DNA of 64,000 nt from Flavobacteriaceae bacterium (GCA_021151665.1 JAGKWW010000019.1:18206-82205); one strand, 5' to 3'. Counted from the stretch's first letter, positions 34,541-42,307 are shown. Made by a program: numbers and translations. Notes: a model not told the origin generated them from the sequence alone.

Positions 34541-35320
34541 TTATATCTTGGCAAAAAGTTGTTCCATTTTTTCTTTTTCCTCTTCAGCCAGCGAACTGTC
34601 TACAAGTATCCTTCCGCTATGCTCATCAGTGATGATCTTCTTGCGGGCTGCAATTTCCATCTGCGTTTGCGGTGGAATGGTAAAGAAAGATCCTGCCGAA
34701 GCACCCCTTTCAATAGATACTACTGCAAGGCCATTCCTTACGCTGCCACGAATCCTTTTATAAGCCCCAAGAAGCCTTTCTTCGATAAGTGACTGATATT
34801 CTGCCGACTTTTCCATAAGAAACGTTTCCTCTTTTTCGGTTTCGGCCATAATAGCGTCAAGTTCCGACTTTTTGTGGGCAAGGTGCTGGCTTTTAGCCTC
34901 AAGTTTTTCCTCACTTTGAGCCACGCCTTCTTTCTTATGCTCGATAGAAGCTTTCATCTCACGGATGTGCTTTTCGGCAAGCTGTATTTCAAGCTCCTGG
35001 AATTCAATTTCTTTGCTTAGCGAATTGAACTCACGGTTGTTGCGTACGTTCTTCTGCTGTTCAGTATATTTTTTGATGGCTGCTTTGTGATCATCGATAG
35101 CGTTTTTCTTTTCTTTGATCTGCTCTTCGATGGATTCAAGGTCATTTTTCAGTTTCTCAAGCCTTGTGCTCAATCCAGCAACCTCGTCTTCAAGGTCTTC
35201 AACCTCAAGGGGAAGTTCGCCCCTTACGTTCCTGATCTCGTCTATTCTCGAATCGATCAACTGTAAATCATAAAGTGCCCTTAGCTTTTCTTCAACACTT
35301 AATTCCCTGGTATTAGCCAT
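34541..35320 (-). CDS. Coiled-coil protein of the C4 zinc-ribbon family, cysteines lost
   Basis: A 259-residue protein. Residues about 20-180 are a long antiparallel coiled coil (heptads such as LEDEVAGLSTRLEKLKNDL). The C-terminal part GLAVVSIERGASAGSFFTIPPQ and ITDEHSGRILVD is recognisable as the CdsZ/CT398-type zinc ribbon, but the four positions expected to be Cys are Ser, Ser, Asp and Ser (SAGS and DEHS). The metal site is therefore gone, although the surrounding fold residues are kept. Partner and function are unknown. It has its own promoter at 35370-35400. Confidence 0.8.
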   Translation of the reverse strand: MANTRELSVEEKLRALYDLQLIDSRIDEIRNVRGELPLEVEDLEDEVAGLSTRLEKLKNDLESIEEQIKEKKNAIDDHKAAIKKYTEQQKNVRNNREFNSLSKEIEFQELEIQLAEKHIREMKASIEHKKEGVAQSEEKLEAKSQHLAHKKSELDAIMAETEKEETFLMEKSAEYQSLIEERLLGAYKRIRGSVRNGLAVVSIERGASAGSFFTIPPQTQMEIAARKKIITDEHSGRILVDSSLAEEEKEKMEQLFAKI

Positions 35321-35369
35321 AATGTATTAGTACTTAACTGGATTTTTATTTCTTCCGATAAAATGAACG

Positions 35370-35400
35370 CAAAATTATAACTTTTTTGTCATATACCCAA
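35370..35400 (-). promoter_or_regulatory. Promoter of the coiled-coil gene
   Basis: Minus strand TTG, 20-nt spacer, TAATTTTG, giving a 49-nt leader to the ATG at 35320. Confidence 0.55.
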
Positions 35401-35452
35401 CTATAAAAATTTTTATATTGGTTGCCGGTAAAAGTAAACTGTAGCGAATAGC

Positions 35453-36553
35453 TTAAAAATATTTTACCGGATTTGTGTCGGTTTCTGATAGTATAACCGG
35501 CACCGCCACGCCCGCATTTTTCAGGAAGCCGGCCATATAATCTGCCGTATAGCGTTCGCTTTCATAGTGGCCGATATCTGCAAGCAGCAACTTACCTTCC
35601 GCCTCATAGAACTGGTGGTATTTCAGGTCAGCTGTAAGGTACGCATCCGCACCAGAGGCTATTGCATTTTTTATAGCAAAGCTGCCGGAACCTCCCAGCA
35701 CAGCTACTTTTTTTATCTCCCTTCCGGTAAATGCGCTATGCCGTATCCCTCCCGTTTGCATTTTTTCCTTTACGAAAGTGAGGAAGCTGGCTTCGTCCAT
35801 TGGGTGTTGAAGTTCGCCTGTCATTCCTAATCCAATATTCTGGTGGCGGTTTTGCAGCGAATAGATTTCGTAGGCCACCTCTTCATACAAATGGTTGCTG
35901 AACAATGCTTTAAATATCGCGCTTTCGAGGTGCTTTTCAAAGGTTACTTCCAGCTTTATTTCGGTTTCTTCCATAAATTCGCCGGGGTTGCCAATTGTAG
36001 GGTTGCTATCAACATTGCCCTGATAGGTGCCAAGGCCATGGGAGCTAAAGCTACAGTTTTCATAGTTGCCAATAGCACCGGCCCCTGCATCAAATAGTGC
36101 ATTGCGAAGCGTATTAAAATTCTCAGGGATCGTGTAGGTTACCAGCTTTCGGATGTAGTTTTCTTTGGGCACCAGGATTTCAGTATTGACGAGGCCGAGC
36201 ATATCGCACATAATTTTGTTCACGCCATTTTTATGATTGTCCAGCGCCGTGTGCACCGCATAGATTGCGATATCATTCTTTATTGCTTTTATAACGGCAC
36301 GCTCTACATAATTTTTCCCGGTTATTTTCTTGATTCCTGAAAAAAGGATGGGGTGAAAGCATACTATCAGGTTGCAATTGGCCGCAACCGCCTCATCTAT
36401 AACTTCCTCTAACGCATCATGGCAAACGAGTATTCCGGTAAGCTCCTGCTGCATATGGCCGGTTAGAAGGCCAACGTTATCAAAGTCTTCAGCATAGGCC
36501 AAAGGAGCCATTTTTTGTGCAATAGATACAAAATCAGAAATCTTCATGGTCAT
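35453..36553 (-). CDS. Nif3-like dinuclear metal centre protein
   Basis: A 366-residue member of the Nif3/YqfO family, with residues 1-120 and 230-366 as the conserved halves (YAEDFDNVGLLTG; FHPILFSGIKKITG; YAVHTALDNHKNGVN; GSGSFAIKNAIASGADAYLTADLKYHQFYEA; DIGHYESE). The His/Glu residues for two metals are visible. The central PII-like insert (about 125-230) is present, as in the long form. Once annotated as GTP cyclohydrolase type 2, the real reaction is uncertain. Two starts (36553, 36547) exist; the promoter box TACTTTTG is 6 nt from the first. Confidence 0.93.
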   Translation of the reverse strand: MTMKISDFVSIAQKMAPLAYAEDFDNVGLLTGHMQQELTGILVCHDALEEVIDEAVAANCNLIVCFHPILFSGIKKITGKNYVERAVIKAIKNDIAIYAVHTALDNHKNGVNKIMCDMLGLVNTEILVPKENYIRKLVTYTIPENFNTLRNALFDAGAGAIGNYENCSFSSHGLGTYQGNVDSNPTIGNPGEFMEETEIKLEVTFEKHLESAIFKALFSNHLYEEVAYEIYSLQNRHQNIGLGMTGELQHPMDEASFLTFVKEKMQTGGIRHSAFTGREIKKVAVLGGSGSFAIKNAIASGADAYLTADLKYHQFYEAEGKLLLADIGHYESERYTADYMAGFLKNAGVAVPVILSETDTNPVKYF

Positions 36554-36559
36554 TTTTTA

Positions 36560-36567
36560 CAAAAGTA
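36560..36567 (-). promoter_or_regulatory. -7 box of the Nif3-like gene
   Basis: Minus-strand TACTTTTG, 6 nt before the first ATG and 12 nt before the second. Confidence 0.45.
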
Positions 36568-36645
36568 CTTAATTGTCAAACACCTCGCGAAATGCAAAAA
36601 TACCTATTAATGGGTATTTTCAAATTTGTAGAAAAAATTTTACTT

Positions 36646-36663
36646 CGAAAACGTTTTAGTGTA
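36646..36663. promoter_or_regulatory. Palindromic element CGAAAACGTTTTAGTGTA
   Basis: Contains the perfect 10-bp palindrome AAAACGTTTT. It overlaps the -33 region of the next gene's promoter. The same element recurs at 43843 (minus) and 63533. Confidence 0.5.
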
Positions 36664-36675
36664 CATTTATTTGAT

Positions 36676-36683
36676 TAGGTTTG
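36676..36683 (+). promoter_or_regulatory. -7 box of the first duplicated lipoprotein gene
   Basis: TAGGTTTG, exact TAnnTTTG, 26 nt before the ATG. Confidence 0.55.
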
Positions 36684-36709
36684 CCGCAAACTTTTAAAAA
36701 ACCCTACCA

Positions 36710-37147
36710 ATGAAAAAAATTAAATTCTTTCTTTTTGCCCTTGCTCTTTCGGGAGCAGCATTTACTTCTTGCAGCGATGATGATAACGATAGCACGAGCG
36801 CTGCGGTAGAAGGTAAATGGTATTTTGAGAAAGAAGGTATCTCTACCAATGGACAGGATGTATTAAGCCCGTGGGACAATACAGAAGGATGTTCTAAAGA
36901 TTACATGGAACTACTTGACGCAGGAGTTTACAAGGAGAAACTCTTCTATGCGGGCTGCACCGCAGACGAAAGTACCGGAACGTGGTCACGCAACGGAAAT
37001 AACTTTACAGTTACGGTTGGTACAGATGTAACTACCGGGGAGATTGAAAGCCTTACCGAGAGCAATTTGCGAGTGCGTTCTGTAGATACAGATCTAAGTA
37101 CAGGGACGAACACGGTGTACCGGGTTACAACCTATACAAGGAATTAA
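36710..37147 (+). CDS. Lipocalin-like lipoprotein, copy 1
   Basis: A 145-residue lipoprotein with signal SGAAFTSC and acidic linker SDDDND. The following domain shows VEGKWYFEKEG, CSKDYMELLDAGVYKE, GTWSRNG and late RVTTYTRN, the lipocalin-like layout. Its neighbour at 37395 matches it along the whole length (EGKWY..EEG, C.KDY.E...GVY, WSR.G), so the pair arose by tandem duplication. The conserved Cys pair (EGCSKDY and YAGCTAD) may form a disulfide. Function unknown. Confidence 0.75.
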   Translation: MKKIKFFLFALALSGAAFTSCSDDDNDSTSAAVEGKWYFEKEGISTNGQDVLSPWDNTEGCSKDYMELLDAGVYKEKLFYAGCTADESTGTWSRNGNNFTVTVGTDVTTGEIESLTESNLRVRSVDTDLSTGTNTVYRVTTYTRN

Positions 37148-37166
37148 GACTCCTTTATCAAGACAG

Positions 37167-37193
37167 AAGCCACCTTTATGGTGGCTTTTTTTA
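37167..37193 (+). terminator. Terminator of lipoprotein copy 1
   Basis: AAGCCACC-TTTAT-GGTGGCTT with T7 immediately after. Confidence 0.85.
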
Positions 37194-37343
37194 TGTCGTT
37201 AACCGCCGGCTGCACGCAACGGTAAAGCCAATTGTACCCTGAGAGCGTATTGATTAGCAGCCTAAACAATTGAAAAACTGTGTCCTGCAATGTACAAGGC
37301 GAATGCCGATAAATGCAGCATACTAATGTTTTATTAAAATAAA

Positions 37344-37373
37344 TTGTACAAAAATGGCAATGCAATACCTTTA
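37344..37373 (+). promoter_or_regulatory. Promoter of lipoprotein copy 2
   Basis: TTG at 37344-37346, exactly 19 nt of spacer, TACCTTTA at 37366-37373 (one mismatch to consensus). Confidence 0.5.
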
Positions 37374-37394
37374 CATCAGTAACCTAAAAATTAA

Positions 37395-37847
37395 ATGAAA
37401 ATGAAAAAGATCACTATGTTTTTGTTTGCGCTTTTTGCAGTAAGCGCAACATTTGTTTCGTGTAATGACGATGACAATAATGCCACCAATGAAGATCAGG
37501 GTGTGCTGGAGGGGAAATGGTATTACTCTGAAGAGGGAGTAGGTACAAGCGACTGGAACACGGTTCAGTACCAGGCTTATAGCCATATGACAGGCTGCGA
37601 AAAAGATTATGTGGAATTTGTAGCGGGCGGTGTTTACCACGATGTAATGCACGTAGAAAATTGTGATACCGAAACTTACACCACAGTGTGGTCGCGTACG
37701 GGGGATACTGTAATAATCGATACCGATGGTGATGCAGTTACCGAAGATATTAATTTCCTAAACTCAGGTGTACTGCGTACAAGGGAGTTGGTTTCGGGAT
37801 CCGGAAGTACTGCGGTATACGCATATACTTTGTATACAAGGCAATAA
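37395..37847 (+). CDS. Lipocalin-like lipoprotein, copy 2
   Basis: A 150-residue paralogue of the preceding gene, with signal ATFVSC, acidic linker NDDDNN, and the matching VLEGKWYYSEEG, CEKDYVEF and TVWSRTGD blocks and the final YTLYTR. Divergence between the copies is substantial, so the duplication is old. It has a separate promoter and does not share the AAAACGTTTT element, which points to separate regulation of the copies. Confidence 0.75.
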   Translation: MKMKKITMFLFALFAVSATFVSCNDDDNNATNEDQGVLEGKWYYSEEGVGTSDWNTVQYQAYSHMTGCEKDYVEFVAGGVYHDVMHVENCDTETYTTVWSRTGDTVIIDTDGDAVTEDINFLNSGVLRTRELVSGSGSTAVYAYTLYTRQ

Positions 37848-37867
37848 GAAGTTGTTTATGATTTACA

Positions 37868-37895
37868 GGGTTGCCTTTGGCAGCCCTTTTTTTTT
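37868..37895 (+). terminator. Terminator of lipoprotein copy 2, fused to the lpxK promoter
   Basis: GGGTTGCC-TTT-GGCAGCCC (one G-T wobble) then T9. The lpxK TACATTTG box follows 14 nt later. Confidence 0.8.
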
Positions 37896-37909
37896 AATAG
37901 CCGAAGCAG

Positions 37910-37917
37910 TACATTTG
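37910..37917 (+). promoter_or_regulatory. -7 box 4 nt before the lpxK start
   Basis: TACATTTG, exact consensus, then TTAA, then ATG at 37922. The T-run of the terminator supplies the -33 region. Confidence 0.55.
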
Positions 37918-37921
37918 TTAA

Positions 37922-38941
37922 ATGAAATTTCTAAGGAGGCTGTTATTTCCATTTTCCCTGATTTACGGAATCATTGCCGCAGTCCGCAATTTATTGTATG
38001 CTACAGGTGTCTTTAAATCCTACCGATTTTCTATTCCGGTAATTGCAGTGGGTAACCTTACCACCGGTGGAACAGGGAAGACCCCCCATACTGAGTATCT
38101 TATCCGCCTTTTATCCGGTATATACGGGGTCGCTGTACTTAGCAGAGGCTATAAACGAAGGTCTTCCGGCTTTATACTTGCCGGGAAAAGAACCACAGTA
38201 GCCGAAATTGGCGATGAGCCTTTTCAGTATCATTCTAAATTTGACGGTATTGATGTTGCGGTAGATTCCAACCGGAAGAACGGGATTGAGCAACTCATTA
38301 GCGCTGTAAACCCTGAGGTAATCCTTCTTGATGATGCCTACCAGCACCGTAGGGTAAAAGCCGGGTTTTATACACTGCTGACAGCTTACGGCGATCTTTA
38401 TACTGATGACTTGGTGCTGCCTGCCGGTAACCTTCGCGAATTCGCGGCCGGCGCTGGGAGGGCAGACGTCATTATTGTGACTAAATGTCCCTCCACGCTC
38501 ACCGTTGACAGGCAACGGGAGATAATCAGGAAACTTAAGCCCCGCCATTCGCAGCCTGTATTTTTTACTACCGTGGCATACGATGAAAACGTATACGGAA
38601 ACAACGGGAGTATTGCGCTGGATAGTTTAACCGAAAAAAAAATACTCGTTGCGGGAATCGCCAAACCCGAACCGTTTTTCAGATATTTGCAGCGTGACGG
38701 TGATGAGTTGCATGCTTATCCTGACCACCATGATTTTACAGAAGCGGAAGTGGCAAAACTAAAAATCGCTTCAAAAGAAAAAATAATTATAACCACCGAA
38801 AAGGACTATATGCGGCTAAAGGGCAGGCTACCCGAAGACCGGCTTTTTTACCTTCCGATACGTGTAAAGTTCTTAAACGGGAAAGACCAATTTGATAAAC
38901 TTATAGCAGACTATGTGGGAAAAAGTACAAGAAACAGTTGA
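37922..38941 (+). CDS. lpxK: Tetraacyldisaccharide 4'-kinase
   Basis: A 339-residue inner-membrane enzyme that phosphorylates the 4' position of the lipid A precursor. An N-terminal membrane-associated helix (FLRRLLFPFSLIYGIIAAVRN) precedes the P-loop VGNLTTGGTGKTP; DDAYQHRR and the ITTEKDYMRL motif follow. The start is well supported, because the hydrophobic helix belongs to the family. It overlaps the following nucleoside phosphorylase gene by 29 nt. Confidence 0.96.
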   Translation: MKFLRRLLFPFSLIYGIIAAVRNLLYATGVFKSYRFSIPVIAVGNLTTGGTGKTPHTEYLIRLLSGIYGVAVLSRGYKRRSSGFILAGKRTTVAEIGDEPFQYHSKFDGIDVAVDSNRKNGIEQLISAVNPEVILLDDAYQHRRVKAGFYTLLTAYGDLYTDDLVLPAGNLREFAAGAGRADVIIVTKCPSTLTVDRQREIIRKLKPRHSQPVFFTTVAYDENVYGNNGSIALDSLTEKKILVAGIAKPEPFFRYLQRDGDELHAYPDHHDFTEAEVAKLKIASKEKIIITTEKDYMRLKGRLPEDRLFYLPIRVKFLNGKDQFDKLIADYVGKSTRNS

Positions 38942-39725
38942 ATATATTAAGCAGAAAACGGCCTTTACTCCAAAGTACGGGGTCATCCTTGGTTCCGGCC
39001 TGGGCGGATTCACACAGGATATAAGAGTAGAGCACACACTGCCTTACTCCGAAATACCCAATTTTCCGGTCTCTACGGTGCAGGGGCATGCCGGCGCGCT
39101 ATTGTTCGGCTATATAGGCGATGTGCCTGTGGTAGCCATGCAGGGGCGCTTTCATTATTATGAAGGCTACAATATGCAGGAAGTGACCTTTCCTGTCCGG
39201 GTGATGAAGTATCTGGGGGTTGAGCGCCTGATTGTGTCTAACGCCTCGGGCGGGGTGAACCAGTTTTACAAGGTTGGCGATATTGTTATCCTTTACGACC
39301 ATATCAATATGATGCCCGAGCATCCGCTAAGAGGCAGGAACGATGAGCGTTTTGGGCCGCGATTTGTAAATATGAGCGAGCCCTACAGCCGCAAAATGAT
39401 AAGTAAGGCCAAAGAAATTGCCGTGTCGCTTTCTATCGATGTAAAGGATGGCATTTATCTTGGGCTACAAGGGCCTACGTTTGAAACGCTTTCTGAATAT
39501 CGTATGGTAAAGATACTCGGCGCCGATTGTGTTGGGATGTCTACCGTGCCCGAAGTGATCGTGGCACGCCACATGGATATGGAGGTATTTGGTATCTCGA
39601 TCATTACCGATATGGGTAATGAAGAAAATATTGAAGCCGTAAGCCATGAAGAAGTACTAGCCGCTGCGCGCGCGGCCGAGCCTCACCTGCGCGCTTTGGT
39701 AAAAGAACTGATAGAAAAATATTAA
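38913..39725 (+). CDS. punA: Purine nucleoside phosphorylase
   Basis: A 270-residue cytosolic enzyme cleaving inosine/guanosine with phosphate. It belongs to the trimeric (PNP I/MTAP) family: GVILGSGLGGFTQDI, FHYYEGYNMQEV, ASGGVNQFYKVGDIV, GPTFETLSEYRMVKILGADCVGMSTVPEVIVARHMDMEVFGIS and ITDMGNEE, with the usual active-site Glu and Asn. The overlap with lpxK suggests translational coupling, which is common in this phylum and not a sign of a shared pathway. Confidence 0.95.
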   Translation: MWEKVQETVEYIKQKTAFTPKYGVILGSGLGGFTQDIRVEHTLPYSEIPNFPVSTVQGHAGALLFGYIGDVPVVAMQGRFHYYEGYNMQEVTFPVRVMKYLGVERLIVSNASGGVNQFYKVGDIVILYDHINMMPEHPLRGRNDERFGPRFVNMSEPYSRKMISKAKEIAVSLSIDVKDGIYLGLQGPTFETLSEYRMVKILGADCVGMSTVPEVIVARHMDMEVFGISIITDMGNEENIEAVSHEEVLAAARAAEPHLRALVKELIEKY

Positions 39726-39744
39726 GTAAGTAGTTCTGATGGTT

Positions 39745-39820
39745 ACATTTCATCCTGAACGCAGCTTGCGGAGCAAAGAATCTTTACTGACTAGATGAGA
39801 TTCTTCCTTCGTCAGAATGA
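39745..39820. repeat. REP-like dispersed palindromic element
   Basis: TTCATCCTGAACGCAGC ... AAAGAATCT, a spacer, and AGATTCTTCCTTCGTCAGAATGA form an imperfect inverted repeat between PNP and gapA. The phrase CATTCTGA.G.AG.GAAGAATCT is familiar to me as an intergenic repeat in many Bacteroidota genomes. Confidence 0.6.
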
Positions 39821-39821
39821 C

Positions 39822-39853
39822 AAAAAAAAACCGCGGTATTCCGCGGTTTTTTT
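39822..39853. terminator. Bidirectional terminator between PNP and gapA
   Basis: AAAACCGCGG-TATT-CCGCGGTTTT with A9 and T7 flanks; the gapA stop codon begins at its right edge. Confidence 0.85.
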
Positions 39854-40850
39854 ATTTTGAAATGTAGCGTATCAAGTCAATTATCCGCGACGAATAGCCT
39901 ATCTCATTGTCATACCAGCCTACAACTTTTACCATCTTATCGATGACCGACGTAAGCTGCGCGTCGAAAAGGCATGAGTTGCGGTTACCCAGTATATCTA
40001 CCGAAACGATAGGGTCTTCGGTATAGGCCAGTATTCCTTCGAGTGAGCCGGTTGCCGCCTGTTTAAATGCGTTGTTTATCTCTTCTATCGAAACTTCACG
40101 TTTTACGTAGCAGGTAATATCGGTCAGGGAACCGTCGGGAACCGGTACGCGTATTCCGCCGCCGCCTATCTTGCCTTCAAATTCAGGAAAAATACGTGTC
40201 AGCGCTTTAGCTGCTCCGGTGGTTGTAGGTACAATGCTCTGTGCTGCCCCGCGTGCCCTGCGCAGGTCTTTATGCGGCTGGTCGTGCAGGCTCTGGTCGG
40301 TGGTGTAAGAATGGACGGTGGTAATATAAGCCTGTTCAATTCCGCAAAGCTCATGGATCACCTTCATCATCGGTGCAGCGTTGTTGGTGGTACAACTGGC
40401 GTTAGAGATGATGCGCTCGCGTCCGTCGAGGATATGTTCGTTTACCCCAAGAACCACGGTTTTTATACGGTCATCTTCGGGTGGGGCGGAAATGATAACT
40501 TTCTGTGCGCCCGCTGCCAGGTGCTTTTCCGCTTCTGCATAGGTTTTAAACCTGCCCGTACATTCAACCACCACATGAATATTTGCGGCTTTCCAGTCCA
40601 GTTCCTCAGGATTTTTTTTCCGGAAGTAAGGAACGACACGTCCGTCAATGATCAGGCTGTTTTCGGTATGCGAAACGTTGCGCTGTAATATCCCGTGAAT
40701 GCTGTCGTATTTAAGCAAATGTGCCATGGTGGCCGCATCAGCAAGGTCATTTATGGCAGCAACTTCAATTTCAGGATGGTCCAGTAAAAGGCGAAAAAGG
40801 TTGCGCCCGATACGTCCAAAGCCGTTTATGGCTATTCTTGTTTTGGTCAT
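39852..40850 (-). CDS. gapA: Glyceraldehyde-3-phosphate dehydrogenase, type I
   Basis: A 332-residue cytosolic glycolytic enzyme. The Rossmann entry INGFGRIGRNLFR, the NAD-favouring Asp in AINDLAD, catalytic Cys in SNASCTTNN, HSYTTDQ with the active-site His, and GAAQSIVPTTTGAAKAL are all present; NNAAPMM is a variation of the usual NCLAP. It is the last gene of a tight unit behind lipA and a DUF1493 gene (4-nt gaps), with no promoter seen in between. Confidence 0.96.
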   Translation of the reverse strand: MTKTRIAINGFGRIGRNLFRLLLDHPEIEVAAINDLADAATMAHLLKYDSIHGILQRNVSHTENSLIIDGRVVPYFRKKNPEELDWKAANIHVVVECTGRFKTYAEAEKHLAAGAQKVIISAPPEDDRIKTVVLGVNEHILDGRERIISNASCTTNNAAPMMKVIHELCGIEQAYITTVHSYTTDQSLHDQPHKDLRRARGAAQSIVPTTTGAAKALTRIFPEFEGKIGGGGIRVPVPDGSLTDITCYVKREVSIEEINNAFKQAATGSLEGILAYTEDPIVSVDILGNRNSCLFDAQLTSVIDKMVKVVGWYDNEIGYSSRIIDLIRYISK

Positions 40851-40854
40851 TGAA

Positions 40855-41307
40855 TTAATGTGCTAACTTAATCGCGACATTTGCACGCGGCACGTACGTT
40901 TTCAGCAGGTACCATGTTACCATGTCGCCAAATGTAAGGTCGGCGGTATCGCGGTAAAAGTTGTTGAAGATGCCCGATGGGTATAAATGCAGCCTTCTGA
41001 AGGTAATTCTGTCTAAGATCCAGACCGGAATTAACGCAATGCCGAGCCAAAAAGCAACAGGAGGAAAAAGCTCCCCTTCGGAAAGAAAGTGCCGGCAATA
41101 ATCAAATTCGCTCGAATCGAGATTAAACCGTTCTGTGAATTTAATCAGCAATTCCAGGCTATCATCTCCCGCCTGGCCAAGATCACGCTGCACAGCAGTT
41201 TCCAAAGATAATACGTCACCCCCGGTTTCTTCTTCCAGAAAAGCCTTTACCTCCCGGTAGGCCGCTCTCAAAGAGCCGAAATCTGCTTTGAAAACATCCT
41301 TACCCAT
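40855..41307 (-). CDS. DUF1493/acyl-carrier-like protein with a membrane segment
   Basis: A 150-residue protein. Residues 10-76 read like a small carrier protein: RDLGQAGDDSLELLIKFTER resembles the acyl-carrier motif around the phosphopantetheine Ser, with Ser50 at that position. The last part (LTFGDMVTWYLLKTYV) resembles the final helix of acyl carriers. Between them a hydrophobic stretch (residues 82-98, PPVAFWLGIALIPVWIL) could be a membrane segment. This is the DUF1493 pattern. The gene lies 4 nt from lipA on one side and 4 nt from gapA on the other. Carrier activity is inference; see findings. Confidence 0.65.
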   Translation of the reverse strand: MGKDVFKADFGSLRAAYREVKAFLEEETGGDVLSLETAVQRDLGQAGDDSLELLIKFTERFNLDSSEFDYCRHFLSEGELFPPVAFWLGIALIPVWILDRITFRRLHLYPSGIFNNFYRDTADLTFGDMVTWYLLKTYVPRANVAIKLAH

Positions 41308-41311
41308 TCTG

Positions 41312-42208
41312 TTACAAAATATGCTTTTGGGCTTTGTACGATGATCGTACCAGTGCGCCGCTCTCTACATGCCTGAAGCCCATTTCAAGGCCTATCTGCT
41401 CATATTTTGCAAACTGCTCCGGAGTGATGAATTCTTTTACCGGAAGGTGCTTTTTGCTTGGCTGCAGGTATTGGCCAATGGTGAGCACGTCGAGCTTTAC
41501 TGCCCTAAGATCTGCCATGGTTTGAAGTACTTCTTCCTCGGTTTCGCCAAGGCCCAGCATAATGCCCGATTTTGTACGGTTGATTCCTCCGTCTTTCAGG
41601 TAGCGCAAAACCTCGAGGCTGCGCTCGTATTTTGCCTGTATACGCACCTCGCGAGTAAGCCTTTTTACGGTTTCCATATTGTGGGAAACCACTTCGGGCG
41701 CTACGGCAATGATACGATCTATATTTCTTTCTATTCCCTGAAAGTCGGGGATAAGTGTTTCAAGGGTAGTATTGGGGTTCATCCTCCGGATAGCTTTTAC
41801 AGTCTCGCCCCAGATGATAGAGCCGCCATCTTTCAGGTCATCACGGTCTACACTGGTAATAACCGCGTGCTTAATATTCATCAGCTTGATAGAGCGCGCC
41901 ACTTTTTCGGGTTCATCCCAGTCTACCGTTTCAGGACGGCCGGTTTTTACGCCGCAAAAACCGCATGACCGTGTGCAGATGTTTCCAAGAATCATGAACG
42001 TTGCAGTGCCCTCGCCCCAGCATTCGCCCATATTAGGGCAGCTGCCGGAGGTGCAGATAGTGTGCAGCTTGTATTTATCTACGAGCCCGCGCAGTTCAGT
42101 ATATTTCTGTCCCGTCGGCAGTTTTACGCGAAGCCATTTGGGCTTTGGCGTTAGCAGTCCGTTCTGGGCTACAGGTTTTTCCATGTCTAAAATAGTGTTC
42201 ATCGGCAT
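41312..42208 (-). CDS. lipA: Lipoyl synthase
   Basis: A 298-residue radical SAM enzyme that inserts two sulfurs into the octanoyl group on the E2/GcvH domains. The auxiliary cluster motif CTSGSCPNMGEC and the radical SAM motif CTRSCGFC are both intact, as are VTSVDRDDLKDGG and the C-terminal ESGALVRSSYKA with the Ser that coordinates the auxiliary cluster. The start may be ATG 42202 rather than 42208. It is the first gene of the lipA-DUF1493-gapA unit. Confidence 0.97.
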   Translation of the reverse strand: MPMNTILDMEKPVAQNGLLTPKPKWLRVKLPTGQKYTELRGLVDKYKLHTICTSGSCPNMGECWGEGTATFMILGNICTRSCGFCGVKTGRPETVDWDEPEKVARSIKLMNIKHAVITSVDRDDLKDGGSIIWGETVKAIRRMNPNTTLETLIPDFQGIERNIDRIIAVAPEVVSHNMETVKRLTREVRIQAKYERSLEVLRYLKDGGINRTKSGIMLGLGETEEEVLQTMADLRAVKLDVLTIGQYLQPSKKHLPVKEFITPEQFAKYEQIGLEMGFRHVESGALVRSSYKAQKHIL

Positions 42209-42222
42209 AAAATCTGTTACCG

Positions 42223-42230
42223 CAAAGGTA
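42223..42230 (-). promoter_or_regulatory. -7 box of the lipA unit
   Basis: Minus-strand TACCTTTG, 14-20 nt before the lipA start. Confidence 0.5.
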
Positions 42231-42277
42231 CGGTATATTTGGAAATAAATTAATACACCGAAGTACTACAAAAAGAT

Positions 42278-42285
42278 TATATTTG
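42278..42285 (+). promoter_or_regulatory. -7 box of the divergent lipoprotein
   Basis: TATATTTG, exact consensus, 22 nt before the ATG at 42308. Confidence 0.5.
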
Positions 42286-42307
42286 AACGAACTAAAATAA
42301 TTACGAC

